Assembly (NCBI RefSeq): GCF_963576675.1
Contig: NC_088910.1
Location: 103,878,807 to 103,942,806 of the forward strand
Source of the DNA: Euphorbia lathyris
Lineage: Eukaryota > Streptophyta > Magnoliopsida > Malpighiales > Euphorbiaceae
DNA: 64,000 nucleotides
Direction of reading: 5' to 3'
Program-made: the position numbers and the translations under genes
The notes under the pieces: generated by a model
What the model saw: the letters and a program-made list of their open reading frames with translations, nothing else
Told to the model about the DNA's origin: nothing
Database searches by the model: none
Shown here: piece by piece, positions 10,411 through 21,545 of the stretch
How positions within the stretch are numbered: position 1 is the first letter of the stretch
How the letters are laid out: each line of letters begins with the position of its first letter

Positions 10411-11001
10411 CTATAATGCATAACGCCAAGAACGCCGGACCACTAGGGATGCCGCAGTCCGATCTGCTGGAAGCGTCCCATCTCGAAGGTACCCGATAAT
10501 TGGGCTTCTCCATCCTCCTGCCGCGGCGTCTGCCGAGTCGATCTGTAGTGAATTTTCGATGCGAAAAGCTGGGGCGCTCGTAACCTCGATCAAGGTGAGC
10601 GGGTCACTAGACTGTTCGCCTGCTGCAAGAGCAGCGATAGCGTCTGCCTCCTCGTTCTCTTCTCGCGGGACTAACACCAGATCAAGGGTTATTCCTTTTT
10701 TTTTGAGATCATTGAGTAGGGACGTGGCGAGGGTCAGGTATTGACACATCGTCGGGTCCTTTGCTTGAAAAGCTCCGCTGACATGGCTAACGACCAGCTT
10801 CGAGTCCGAGCATATTGTCAACCGGCCAGTGACTATTATATTTGATAGCCAGAGGGCGGCGATCAAGGCCTCATATTCAGCCTGATTATTGGTGGTCGGG
10901 AAATTCAATCGGACGGCATACCGTAAGCGGAGATTGTTGGGTCCTTGAATAGCTATACCGGCGCCTGCCCGTCCGGGAGCGCAAGACCCGTCGATGCTCA
11001 T
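10411..11001 (-). pseudogene. Second (archaeal-type) RNase H of the Tat/Ogre element
   Basis: The frame shows the RNase H core: SIDGSCAPGRAGAGIA near its start, NNQAEYEALIAAL in the middle, then CSDSKLVV, and a late REENEEADAIAALA. These supply the metal-binding Asp, Glu, Asp and Asp of RNase H. It follows the gypsy RNase H of the previous segment, and the double arrangement is a hallmark of Tat/Ogre. Stops at 11005-11007 and 10411-10413 cut it off from RT and integrase, although all pieces are in one frame. The ATG at 11001 is not a natural start. Confidence 0.85.
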
Positions 11002-11067
11002 CGTCTAGACATCGTCCGTGCGAGCCTGAGCCTTGATTGTCGTGCGGGGCTCAAAACGGACGTCAAA

Positions 11068-13080
11068 CTAGGAGAGACGAACAGACCAGTTGGTGATACG
11101 CCTGGAAACCTCTGGCCTTTGGACGGCCTTTTTTAGCGGATAATTGGTCCTGACGACGATCGTGTGCGCTTGGAAATATGGTCTCAGACGTTCTGAAGCT
11201 TGTGTGATGGCGAAAAGGGCTTTTTCCACCTCGGAGTATCGGATTTCGGCTCCCTTTAGCACTCTGCTCAGGAAATAAATCGGAAAAAGCTCTGTCCCCT
11301 CCTCCTGAGTTAAAACGACCCCTATTGTTTCATCTGTGATGGTGAAATATAAGTGAATGTCCCGTTCTGGCTTCGGCACCGAGAGCAGAGGGGGAGTTGC
11401 GAGGAAAGTTTTTATGGCGTTGAACGCGGCCTGGCAATCAGTCGACCACCTAAAGGGGTGCTCTTTCTTGATTGCTTTATAGAACGGGAGACATCGCTGA
11501 GCCGAGCAGGAGATGAAACGTCCCAGAGCGATGATTCTTCCATTGAGCCTTTGCACTCCTTGCAGGTCGCGTGGTGGCTCCATTGCTAAAATGGCTTCGA
11601 CTTTCGTGGGGTTAGGCTCGATGCCTTTTTCTGACACCATGCAACCCAGAAATTTCCCACTGCGAATTCCGAAGAAACATTTTTCCGGGTTAAGCTTGAG
11701 GTTATAGGCTCTGAAGATTTTAAATACTTCTGCTAAATCTCGTGAATGGTCGCCCTCTTCGGTGCTTAGGACCACCATGTCGTTGATGTACACCTGTACC
11801 GTCTTACCGATGAGATGGGCGAACATCCTATCTACCAAATGCTGGTTCGTGGCCCCTGCATTCTTTAAACCGAAAGGCATGACGTTATAGCAATATGTCC
11901 CTTCATACGTAATGAAAGAGGTCTTTTCGGCGTCGGCAGGGTCCAAAGGGATCTGCTGGAAACCGGTGATGGCGTCAAACTGAGACAAGATCTTTCGACC
12001 AGCCGTCTGATCGAGGAGTTGATCTCTGTTAGGCAGCGGATAAGAATCCTTGGGGCAAGCTTTATTGACATTCGTGAAATCTACACACATACGGTACTTT
12101 CCGTTGGCTTTCTTTACAAGTACAACGTTAGAAAGCCAGTCCGGATAGTTGACCTCGCGGATAAATTTTACAGCTAGGAGTTTGTCAATTTCTGCTTTTA
12201 CTGCCGCCTGCTTGTCTTTCGCCTGCACTATCATCTTTTGCTTCATTGGTTCGACAGAGGGGTCGATATTCAGCTTGTGCATTGCTCTCTCAGGTGCGAC
12301 CCCCGTGATGTCCTCGGTGCACCAGGCGAAAACATCTGAATGCTCCGTTAGGACAGCCTTGATTTCCTCGACCAGCGGGGAAGCGAGTTTCGTTCCCATT
12401 TTCACTATCATGCCATCCCTAAGGATACAGTCGTCGACTGGTTCAATGGGCACGGGATTGTAACCCCTCATGTCCATCAGACCGTCCTCTAAGTAGAGCG
12501 CTGTTCGAGGTTGAGTTGCCTCCCACTGCAACTTTTTGGCCAGCATACGGTCACCCTGGACGGTGATCTTCCCACGCGGAGAGGGCAATGTCAAGCACAA
12601 TTCGGAGATATCCACCGTGGCCCTCACGGCGGCCAGGAGAGGCCTTCCGATAATGGCATTGTAAGCCAGGGGGATATCGACCACCACCCATTCCGTGGTA
12701 TCCTCGACCTCTTCTACCCCTTTGGCTAGGATAGTTGGTAGTGTAATAACTCCCTTTACCGGCACTTCAATTTCAGAGAGGCCGACCAGGGGGAAAGTCC
12801 CGGCCCGGAGGGCGGTGCGAGTATTCTTCATTGCGCGGAGAGCCGCCCAAATGAGCAGGTTCACCGAGCTTCCGGTGTCAACAAGCACTCGGTGAGTTTT
12901 AAAACCTGTGATGCTAATGGTGACAACAAGGGCCTCCGAGTGGCTAGTTCGGAGTGGAGGTTGCACTGTTAACGTCTGTCCGATCGCCTTTCTCTTTCGG
13001 GAGCAGTCGGACGGTGCGGAAAGTGCCGGTGCCCCTTCCCTTATGACGTGTATTCCCCATGGTACCTTGGCCTCTTTGTT
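11068..13080 (-). pseudogene. Protease, reverse transcriptase and gypsy RNase H of the Tat/Ogre element
   Basis: The frame opens near 13080, in a different frame from gag. Protease is seen from LVDTGSSVNLLI (about 12880), the aspartic-protease active site. RT follows with PYPLPNRDQLLD-type, FDAITGFQQI and MPFGLKNAGAT motifs. The catalytic YxDD box reads YIND at about 11790, so the first Asp is Asn; this should abolish polymerase activity. Gypsy RNase H occupies about 11070-11420 with the RYSEVEKALFAI segment. The segment ends in a stop at 11068-11070, but homology continues in the same frame. Confidence 0.85.
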
Positions 13081-14561
13081 TCCTCTGCTCGCCCCGCCTC
13101 CCTCTGCTTCGGGCTCTGCTCTCTTTGCCTGCTCGCCTTGGGTGGCGCCCCTTGCTCCGTGATTCGCTCGACCTCTTTCTGTAGTTGATAGTAGTTCTCC
13201 GTGGAGTGTCCAGAGGATCTGTGATACTTGCAGTATTCTTTTTCTGCCCGGGTTTTGCCCTTGTCTCCGACCGGAACCTGTTGTGTGAACCGACGAGGCT
13301 GATGCTGAGTGGCGTAATGCACCTCCTTGCCCCGGGATCGATCCCCCCTTCGCTCCGGGTTGGCGCGCTCAGCTCGGGCTGGAAAGGGCATCGGAGCCTC
13401 CTTATGGACTCGGACCTCCTCTCGCGATTCCGGGGCCGTTCTGCTTCTATCTTGTTTGTGCGTGTCACCTTTGGCCTTGTCCCTTTCTGTCTCCTCATAT
13501 TCGACGGGTCGGTCACAGTCATCGTATCGGACAAACGTTTGTGCCATGGTCATCAGTTCTTCGAAAGATCTAGGCATCTTTCGGAAACACTTCTGCTTTA
13601 GAGGCTCGCAAGTGGTCCCCTTTGCTAAGGCGTCGTGGGCCACCTCCAGGTTGAGGCCTTTGACTTGCGAGGCCATGTGATGAAACCTTGATAGGAAATT
13701 GCGCAGAGGCTCGGTTGTTCGCTGCTTGAGACCGTTGAGGTCCGAACTGATTTTCCTGACCTTTGCCGCTGCGGCAAAGCGGGAGAGAAAAAGGTCCTTC
13801 AGGAGATCAAAGGAATCGATGGACTCTGGGGCAAGTCCCCGATACCATTCCTGCGCGCTGGATGAGAGAGTGGTGGGGAAGACCTTGCACATGATGTCTT
13901 CGTCCTTTGAGTATAAATTTATGGTGCTCATGAATGACGCCACATGATCGTTGGGATCCTCAGTCCCTGAGTATTGGGCCAGTCGAGGAGCTTTCCAGTC
14001 ACGCGGGAACCTTTTCTCGATAATCCTTTGCACCAGTGGCATTTTGCTGGAGGTGATGCTCCCTCCCATTACACCCCCGAGTGCCCTTTTGTCGAGAAAA
14101 CGTTGAATTTTCAGTTCCAGCAACTCCTCGCTATCCGCGGCTGTAGTTCCCGCTCGTCGCTCCTCGCCTTCTCTGGTGACTCCGGCTCCGGCTCCTCTTC
14201 CCGCGGTGATCACTGCTTCCGGGGCCTGCTCTGGGAAGGCTCCCTCCCTCTGTAACTCTGCCGCCTCCTTGAGGTATTGCCAAATTTTGGCATTCTCCTC
14301 CTGCAGGCTTCTCTGCTGGTCAATGATCTTCATCTGAGCCGCCGTGTGTACGGCCTGCGTAGTTTGAAAACCTTGGATTGCGCTGAGGAGTTGAGTGGTG
14401 TTAAAGGCTTCTTCCTCTTTTGGGCCTACCTCCTCCATTAAAGGCCCAAGGTTCCTGGGGGAGATCGGAAGGTTCTGGTTTACGCCTCCGGCGTGTGTCA
14501 TGGAGCTAGTCGCTCCAGCTTCGGGTACTACAGTTGGAGCCGAGTCATTAGGGGTTTGCAT
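13041..14561 (-). CDS. Gag of the Tat/Ogre element
   Basis: The open frame has 506 codons. It starts 50 bp after the 5' LTR, so the leader is short. It encodes the capsid and nucleocapsid protein. The capsid domain (PF03732 pattern) lies at about residues 180-330, with YSGTEDPNDHVASF, a central AQEWYRGL and FLSRFAAAAKVRK. A nucleocapsid region follows, rich in Arg, Lys and Glu. The knuckle-like CKYHRSSGHSTEN is near residue 450, but the last Cys of the pattern is Tyr. The frame stops at 13041 while protease continues in another frame, so pol would need a frame change here. No stop interrupts gag. Confidence 0.85.
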   Translation of the reverse strand: MQTPNDSAPTVVPEAGATSSMTHAGGVNQNLPISPRNLGPLMEEVGPKEEEAFNTTQLLSAIQGFQTTQAVHTAAQMKIIDQQRSLQEENAKIWQYLKEAAELQREGAFPEQAPEAVITAGRGAGAGVTREGEERRAGTTAADSEELLELKIQRFLDKRALGGVMGGSITSSKMPLVQRIIEKRFPRDWKAPRLAQYSGTEDPNDHVASFMSTINLYSKDEDIMCKVFPTTLSSSAQEWYRGLAPESIDSFDLLKDLFLSRFAAAAKVRKISSDLNGLKQRTTEPLRNFLSRFHHMASQVKGLNLEVAHDALAKGTTCEPLKQKCFRKMPRSFEELMTMAQTFVRYDDCDRPVEYEETERDKAKGDTHKQDRSRTAPESREEVRVHKEAPMPFPARAERANPERRGDRSRGKEVHYATQHQPRRFTQQVPVGDKGKTRAEKEYCKYHRSSGHSTENYYQLQKEVERITEQGAPPKASRQREQSPKQREAGRAEETKRPRYHGEYTS

Positions 14562-14591
14562 CTCGTTTGAAGATCTGGAGTCACTTGTAGT

Positions 14592-14610
14592 CCACCTTCA
14601 CCGCACCAAA
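14592..14610 (-). promoter_or_regulatory. Candidate primer-binding site of the Tat/Ogre element
   Basis: Minus-strand TGGTGCGGTGAAGGTGG begins three bases after the 5' LTR and starts with TGG, as needed to pair with a tRNA 3' CCA end. I could not assign the tRNA by eye. Confidence 0.4.
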
Positions 14611-14892
14611 TAATCAGGTATGCGAACACAGTGATCCTGGTCTTCGGCGATGTCTTCTGGCTTGCCGACGGCTCGTCCCTGCGCCGGGAAGGGTCCCTAC
14701 GGATACTCCGACGAGCAAGACAGTTAGTTGCTCAAGAAAATCTATTAACCGAATGTGCAAGTGATAGAAAGATTTACCCGCCCCCCAGCTTCCAATGTGA
14801 GCTGTGTATTTATAGAGGGTGCTTGGGCCCTGGGCCCTTCTGCCTTTTGGGCCTTCCTGGGCCTTTGGGCCCATGATTCATATCCCGAATCA
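14611..14892 (-). repeat. 5' LTR of the Tat/Ogre element
   Basis: This is the 282-bp partner of 3826-4107. A TATAAATA box on the minus strand (14807-14814) is the likely promoter of the genomic transcript. Confidence 0.9.
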
Positions 14893-14912
14893 CAATATAT
14901 AGTATATATTTT

Positions 14913-15880
14913 TTTTAAAACTAAAGAACTTTATATTAAACTTAAATCAGAACAAAGAACATCAAGAAGAAAAGCGGGAGGACTGTCCCACTCACTACGT
15001 ACATACATAGACCCGACTGCCTTAGCTAGTGTATGAGCATCCTGGTTCGCTGAACGTCTAATAAAAGAGATAGCTATATAATCTAAAGCTTGTATAATAG
15101 AAAGACAATCATGAATAATATCAAATAAATAAGAAAATTGCATCGATGGTTGTGTGATTGCCATAACAACTGATAAACAGTCGGTTTGTATTGTAACTCG
15201 TCTATGCGGAATTGATTTCAAGCAAGACAAAGCTTCATGTACAGCCATAGCCTCAGCTAAAATTGGTTCAAAATGCCCCTCAATTGCACCATGCATTGCA
15301 TATTCACATTGCCCCTGATGATTTCTGAGTAAGAAGCCAAATGAACAAAAATCCTTCTCCTTACTGACACCTGCATCGATATTACAGTACCATTGATTCT
15401 CAGGTGGTCATTGCCAGGACGTATTCGCTGATGTTGGACATCTCGCTGATACTGTTCGACTGATTTGCGAATTCCGCCAACCTTTTAATTCCTGCCGAGC
15501 TTCGCTTATAATACGACTTGGGGTTGTGATCTTTCTTTCCCAAACATAAACATTACGTGCTCTCCATAAAGACCAAAACACCATTGCTATTCTTTCAACT
15601 GTCGGTTTATTCAATCTGTTCACTTCTGTGGCCAGCCAGATCCGTATTGCTCCCACTCTGTTCATACGATCATCTCCAAAGAATAGCCTCCATGTATCCG
15701 ATGCAACTGGACACTAGAGGAATACATGTTCGTTGTCTTCACCAATTGATTGACATCGATTACAGATGTTATCAATTGCACAATGCCTGCGATTCAAATT
15801 AGAAACCGTAGGAAGCGTATTAGTGAAAAAACGCCATATACAGTTTTTTACTCGCAGAGGTACTGTCAATGCCCAACATA
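14913..15880 (-). pseudogene. LINE (L1-type) 3' tail: zf-RVT and RNase H
   Basis: On the minus strand the frame encodes the end of a plant LINE ORF2. A zinc-binding region with CNRCQSIGEDNEHVF lies at about 15725-15790. A WSLWRARN segment follows near 15575, then a type-3 RNase H (RVT_3 pattern) with AEAMAVHEALS, TDCLSVV and NQDAHTLAK, ending near 14931. An A-rich tail (T run at 14911-14918) marks the 3' end. The 5' part is missing, and a stop stands near 15714. It is inside the Harbinger-like element and adjoins the Tat element's target site. Confidence 0.75.
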
Positions 15881-15884
15881 CATT

Positions 15885-16161
15885 TTTATATATTAATTTA
15901 ATTTATAAATATTTTTATAATTAATTTTTTCGGCTAGTTTATTATTAATGGTTTTCATATTTTATTTATTTATTAAAATTTTAAAATTTTGATTTTGTCC
16001 AATTTTGATTTTGATTTTAATTCCAACTCCGAAATTTGAACCGAACACTCTTAAAAGTAATCGAATTCCGATTCCAAATTAAACCAAACAAAATAAATAA
16101 ATAATCATTCTGATTCTGATTCCGTAACATTCCGATTCCGAAGATTAAACCAAACGCCTCC
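15885..16161. other. Right part of the Harbinger-like element
   Basis: AT-rich noncoding sequence with repeated ATTCCGATTCC-like words close to the terminus. No gene is seen. Confidence 0.5.
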
Positions 16162-16164
16162 TAA

Positions 16165-16246
16165 GGTGGTTCAAATCAATATTGTGCTATTACTTATCTC
16201 TCTCTATCTCCATAATATTTCCCTATATCGAACTATACATTCAACA
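16165..16246 (+). repeat. Old copia 3' LTR, right part
   Basis: The copia LTR resumes after the TAA duplication and ends near CATTCAACA. No 5-bp target duplication can be tested because the 5' LTR is absent. Confidence 0.6.
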
Positions 16247-16261
16247 ACAGGCTCTTATCTG

Positions 16262-17750
16262 GATGACCTAGCCAATCGTTCTCCTCAAGAGAAAGGAGAG
16301 AAGATATTTCCATTTGTCACCTACCAAATTGTGAAATTTGAAGTTTTTTTTTATTTTTTTTATTTTTATAGAATTTTTTATTTTTATTACACTAAATACT
16401 ATATTTTATATTTTTGGAAAAAGAATTAGACATGATGTAATTATTAAATATGATTTAACTATTTTTCAATAAATTTATTTTTAAGTATAAAATTAGATAT
16501 ATATTTTTAAAATTTTATGAATAATAAATATAATTTTTAATATCTAAATAAACAACTTCAAATTTATATTACATTTAGTATATTAATATATGTATAATTT
16601 ATTATGTTGATTTAATATAATATTGTATACTTTTAAAATATCTGAAAAATAAACAAATTATAAAATATATAGATTTTCAATGTTTAAAAAATGAGAAATA
16701 AAAATGAAATATAAAAATTGTTATTAAATTTTTAAATATCAAGCTAATAATAAAAAAGTATTTATAAATTAAATCATATCATGATATCCTTTTATTCGAC
16801 TCAAAATGGAAACTGATTTTAGCTCTTGAATGAGACAATTTTTATGCCTAAAATAAGAATCAGACAGTTTGTTTGAAATTAATTAAAGAATGTAACTTGA
16901 AAAGTAAACTATCTTTTTTCCAAGCCTTTTCCCTTTAATAGTTAGGTAGTGGTGGTGAGCATTGTGTTGATGTGAGACTGAGGGGCTATTTCGGTTTGCG
17001 GCAGTGAATGAGAAATCGCTGTCTCTTCCTCACTCTCTAGTGTTGTAGAGTTCTGCTGTTGTTGTTGCCGTTGTGGGATCCTCAATTATCGGATAAATAG
17101 GAAAGTAAAATATAAAGCATCGTTCATTATAAGGGGAGATACATGTTGTTAACTGGACGACCTAGCCAATCGTTCTCCTCAAGAGAAAATGAGGGAAGAT
17201 ATTTCCATTTGGCGTCTACCAAATGGTGAAATTTGAAGAATTTTTCATTTTTTTATTTATTTTTTATATTTTTATAGAATTTTTTATATTTATTACACTA
17301 AATATTATATTTTATATTTAAAACATTTGTTTTTAAATGGAAAAAGAATTAAACATGATGTAATTATTAAATGTGGTTTAATTATTTTTCAATAAATATT
17401 ATTTTTATGTATAAAATTGTATATATATATATTTTTTAAAATTTTATCAATAATAAATATAATTATTAATATCTAAATATACAATTTCAATTTCTATTAA
17501 ATGTAGTATATCAATATATGTATAATTTATTATGGTGATTTTATATAATATTGTATAATTTTAAAATATTTGAAAAATAATTTCTTTTTATAAAATATAT
17601 AAATTTCCATTGTTTAAAAAATGAAAAATAAAAGCGACACAAATAAAAATTATGATTGAATTTTTAAAAATCGAGATAATAATAAACAATATTTTCAAAT
17701 TAAATCATATCATGATATCCTTTTATCGACGTAAAATGGAAACTGTCTTT
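16262..17750. repeat. Two direct copies of an AT-rich repeat of about 0.55 kb
   Basis: Copies at about 16262-16815 and 17155-17750 both begin GACCTAGCCAATCGTTCTCC and end near CATATCATGATATCCTTTTA. They differ by scattered substitutions and indels. The 340 bp between them hold nothing recognisable. No coding sequence is seen. Confidence 0.75.
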
Positions 17751-17752
17751 AA

Positions 17753-18081
17753 CTAAGAAAATAACGACGCCAACAAAAAGAAAATAACGACGCCTTTATT
17801 AATGTGTTGTTAAATTTTTATAACGCCAACAAAAAAATTAAGAGCGTCAATAAGTGATTATAATAAAAGGTAACATAAATGAAAATGTGTGGTTGAATTT
17901 TTTTTAATACGGTAATAAAAATAATAAAAATATATTTAAATGAAAATATTGGGACACTTTAAAAGTGACAATAAAAGCCGACACAAGTATAAAAGTGTGG
18001 CTAAATTTAAAATTATAAAGACACATATCAAAAGTATCGTTAAAAAAGTGTCGTAATAGACTTTTTTTTCTTTTTGTAGTG
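17753..18081. mobile_element. Possible CACTA-type non-autonomous element
   Basis: The right end reads TTTTTGTAGTG, which inverted is CACTACAAAAA, the typical CACTA terminus. A degraded counterpart (ACTAAGAAAATAACGACGCC) stands at the left. The interior repeats ACGACGCC and GACACTTT words. The left boundary is uncertain. Confidence 0.4.
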
Positions 18082-19190
18082 AATTATCAACACATGGAAA
18101 AAAAGGAATGTAAATGGGTATGAAATATAACTTTAAGTCTACAAGTTTTACATTTTCATGCCATTAAAGCTCTCAAGTACAATTGTATTCTATTAAACAC
18201 GTGATTCAAATAGAAATCCATTGAGCTCCTTTTAATAAATGCATGCACCATAAATCCATTGTTTCTATGGAATCATTGTATTAGGGAGTAATTATGTGGA
18301 TTTTGATTATTTTCAAGTATTTATAATGCTTAGTTGTAATTTTTCAGTTATATGACGTTATTATTTTGTGACGGTTACTATTATCACATTCTAAGAGCAT
18401 CTCTGGAAAAGGTAGAGAGGCAGGGCCAGTTCCAGTATTTTGGACGCTTTAGGCTGCCACTATGTCATTTTCCTTTTCACATGACATAAGATACATGACA
18501 GATATTTGTTTTCGTGTCGTCTGATTGTTTTTCATGACAGTATATTAAAATTATGTCATCTGAAAACTTAAATGTAAATCAGGTCAATTCACATGTGGCC
18601 TTCCGATGACACAATTCTGTCATATAAAGAAAACGCGCGTTTAAGTCAAAATTTACTTAATCATCACATGACACTTGTGATAAATGACTCTCATTGTATT
18701 CAGAAAAAAAAACGGCAATATGAAATTTCACTTACATGGCCAACTAAAACTGATACCAAATTTAAGGTGCTCATTACGTTTGACTGGAATTTCAGCTCAT
18801 ATATAAACCATCTCTCTCATCTCAAATCCCTAAATAGGTTTCGCCTACAGCCCATGCTTCATCTCTCTCACCCCTCTCTTTGGCTATCTTTGGTTGCTTT
18901 CTACATGCAAATCACTAGGTCGAAACACGGTCATGGTAAGCCATATTTACTTGGTTCCTTGATGTATTAAAGTTTCATTGTTCCTTATCTTTTCCTCATC
19001 TGATTTACTCTTGCGTATGTGGATTTCAGCATCTGGAACAAAGATCTATTAATTTTCAGATTTATCGTTGAAAATGTTAGATCTCTCGCTTAGATACACA
19101 TATTTTACTGTATTCATTGTTAGATTCAGTAATGAAAAGCTTGGGTCTTTATCTTTTTTAACCTATGGAAATATATTTCGTGATACTGTT
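18082..19190. other. Intergenic, TGACA-rich transposon debris
   Basis: Repeated ATGACA and TGTCAT words at 18460-18680 suggest worn subterminal repeats of a DNA transposon. An open frame of 125 codons at 18593-18970 has no recognisable domain and is probably chance. Confidence 0.35.
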
Positions 19191-19194
19191 GTGG

Positions 19195-20040
19195 GTGGCT
19201 AGAGGCCGTGCTTGCTAGACACGACGAGGTGATCAAGCAAGCTCTTAAGGGCCATATAAGGCTCTAAAGGAGCTTCTTACAATAGGGCTTCCGACTACAT
19301 TTTTCTAATGGTGTTTTGAATGTCCTTAATTAGTTTTTTTTTATCTTGCCCTAATCTTCTCAAATGACTGGCTAGATTTGCTATCATTGGTCAATCTTTA
19401 TGACGACTTGAGTGTAGTTTTTTCTAGGGCCCCTTTTCACCGCTTGTGGACTCTGACAACTTGGGAGCAGGACGATACTGTTTGGTTTAGCAAGTCTTCA
19501 TTTGATAGGAATCCTTTCATTACCAATAAGATTTCGAGTGTGAATGATTTTAAACCCTACTAGTTTTGGATCTGAATTCAGAAAGACGAATAAGGGAGGC
19601 TGGCCACAGGGCCTTGTATCCCAAAAGATTCCCTTTTTAAACCTCGTTGAACAATCATCCTGTTAATACTGCCTATTGTCTTACATTGAGGGATCTGACC
19701 GACCAGGAGGATGAGCTTCATTGGTATCTGATCTCTATTGACTTGTTCTTCACTTGAGATGAGTTTTTTGACCACTTGCATGAGGATAAGCCCTTCGTTC
19801 TTCAGACATTGACACACTCTCTGCTAGCTATACTATGTTAGCTCAGTGAGCTACTATAGTGGCTGCATCATAGGGACTTGGAACCCCGAGCAACTCCTCG
19901 ACGGAAAGAGCTTCGAATGAAGCACAATCCTCCTCAACTTTGGAGGGACTCTCATCCACCCCTAAACAAAAGGATGGCTCATCCCATCCTGCCTCGAGCT
20001 TAGCTCTGATGGAAGAACCCCTCAAAGAGGCGATCTTGAG
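19195..20040. pseudogene. Degenerate coding-like stretch of unknown origin
   Basis: The composition is more GC-rich than the surroundings, and short open pieces occur on both strands (61 codons at 19378-19563 plus; 60 codons at 19843-20025 minus), with frequent stops between. I do not recognise a family. It resembles a worn transposon coding region, but that is inference. Confidence 0.3.
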
Positions 20041-21170
20041 ATAGTTGGGCCCTCTAATAGTAAATTTCCCAATATTATTGAGTTGTCCATTTCGTCTTCT
20101 TCTTCTTCTTTTTCTTCGAGCTAAGCTCTAGATCTCCAACTCTTTTTGGACCATGCAAAAGAGGTATTCTAGCAAATCCGCAGGGTTGACCATCCATGAA
20201 CTTTACCCTAGAATGTGCCCCGAACCATTCCTCCGCTGGAATAATAAGATGAGACATATAATTAAAAAATTAACTGGTAAGAGTTTGAAATTAACATTAC
20301 CCACGGGTATCCTGTCGTTGTCATCCCTAAACATGACTCACAAGTAAAGTGAAGAGAATGAGAATCATTATTGCATAAAGTGCTCTGTTAATATAACTAA
20401 AAATTGGTCAAACTTTCAAACATTAGGTGTAAAATTGGTCCAATTCGCACACGTACCTCGGACGTAATTCTACTATTTATGAAGTTATTATTTATTTATT
20501 TATTTGAAATAAGATGAATTATCTCCTAATTAGGATAAAAATTTGAATTCCAAATCTATAGTTTAAGTGACTTGATGTTCTTAACCAATCAAACCTACTC
20601 TAATGAGTTAGTTTAGAACATTTTTTGTTTTTGCGAAATACATTTTTTAACGAGTTAGTTAACACATATTAAACACTGAACTAATTAAAATTTAAGTACT
20701 AAATTAATTAAAATCATATATGCTCAATATTTTCAAAATATTTTATATGGTTGTAGAAAAATTATATTGAGGTGTAATCAAAATAGGGATCTACAGTGGG
20801 AAAAATAGAAGTACTTCCATCGGGTTATAGGATTTTTTTTTATCCCTAAGTAGTATGGTTTTGGAAGTAGTGCGGTTTAGAATTTGTAGGTTTGCCCTCT
20901 GGTGCCAAACTTGTTTTCACGCCCTTCCAGATTTAAGGATGAAAAAGATTAGGTTTTGATTTTAATTGGTTTTTTTTGCATAAAGAGTTATTCAGACTCT
21001 CAAGTATCTATTATTTTTATTATTTTCTCCATGTGATATGATTTGGTAATATTTATCCATGTTTTATTCTCATCGATGACATTTCACCTATTTAGATCAA
21101 AATTTATGAGATTTGTTAATTTTCCTTACATATCAAATCCGATAAATTTATCGGATTTGTTAATTCTTCT
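20041..21170. other. Intergenic stretch, nothing recognisable
   Basis: AT-rich sequence with a TTCTTC microsatellite at about 20093-20118. No gene, RNA or transposon end was recognised. Confidence 0.4.
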
Positions 21171-21175
21171 TTTAA

Positions 21176-21545
21176 GTGGGGCATGGTCTGCTCAGGGTGC
21201 GATTCGTTGGTTATGGCCTCCTCCAGCTCGCTTTAAACTGAATGTGGACGCCTCTATTATCTCGTGGTCAGGTCTGATGGGTTAAAGGGCAGTGCTACAG
21301 GACTGCAACGACAAGTTTTACGGAGCTTTTTCCAAACTTGTGCGGGGTGATTTCTTGGCTCGTGTAGGGAAAGCTATGGACATTCGAGAAGCTCTAAGTT
21401 AGCTCAATAGAAAGTGTATGGACTATTATCTTGTTGAAACCGATGCATAGGTGGTGGTTTTAGATCTTAATCAACATGTCTTCAGGTCTTATTACGGCCT
21501 TGTTCTTAATGATTGTAATAGGTTGATTCATTCGTTTATCCCAAA
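21176..21545 (+). pseudogene. LINE RNase H fragment, decayed
   Basis: The plus frame gives WLWPPPARFKLNVDASI, which is the entry of a LINE-type RNase H (RVT_3). Fragments around GAFSKLVRGDFLARVGKA, DIREALS and ETDA follow, interrupted by at least three stops. It lacks any RT upstream. It is an old remnant. Confidence 0.65.

Larger units (their letters stand above)
3826..14892 (-). mobile_element. Tat/Ogre-lineage Ty3/gypsy retrotransposon, 11.07 kb, complete ends
   Basis: Two 282-bp direct LTRs (3826-4107 and 14611-14892) bound the element, and CAATA stands on both outer sides (3821-3825, 14893-14897) as a 5-bp target duplication. The minus strand holds gag, then PR-RT-RNase H, a second (archaeal-type) RNase H and integrase. 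The double RNase H marks the Tat/Ogre lineage. Between pol and the 3' LTR lie a 118-bp tandem repeat and two plus-strand genes. By eye the LTRs differ at only 4 of 282 positions, all transitions, so the insertion is young. Nonsense codons and a changed catalytic Asp in RT mean this copy cannot move by itself. Confidence 0.9.
3488..16161. mobile_element. Harbinger-like TIR element, enlarged by nested insertions
   Basis: The left end reads GGGGGTGTTTGTTT and the right end, inverted, reads GGAGGCGTTTGGTTT. The termini are thus imperfect inverted repeats of about 15 bp. Both sides are flanked by TAA, the usual 3-bp target duplication of PIF/Harbinger and Tourist-like elements, and both outer flanks belong to one copia LTR. 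The element's own sequence is only about 3488-3825 and 15885-16161 and has no transposase, so it is a MITE-type passenger. The remaining length is a LINE tail and a Tat/Ogre element. Confidence 0.6.

Noticed and set aside
12944..13534. Alternative minus frame of 196 codons (Arg-rich)
   Set aside because: Overlaps gag in another frame with no domain; it only bridges part of the gag-pol junction.
18593..18970. 125-codon gene
   Set aside because: No domain, unusual composition, overlaps TGACA-rich transposon debris.
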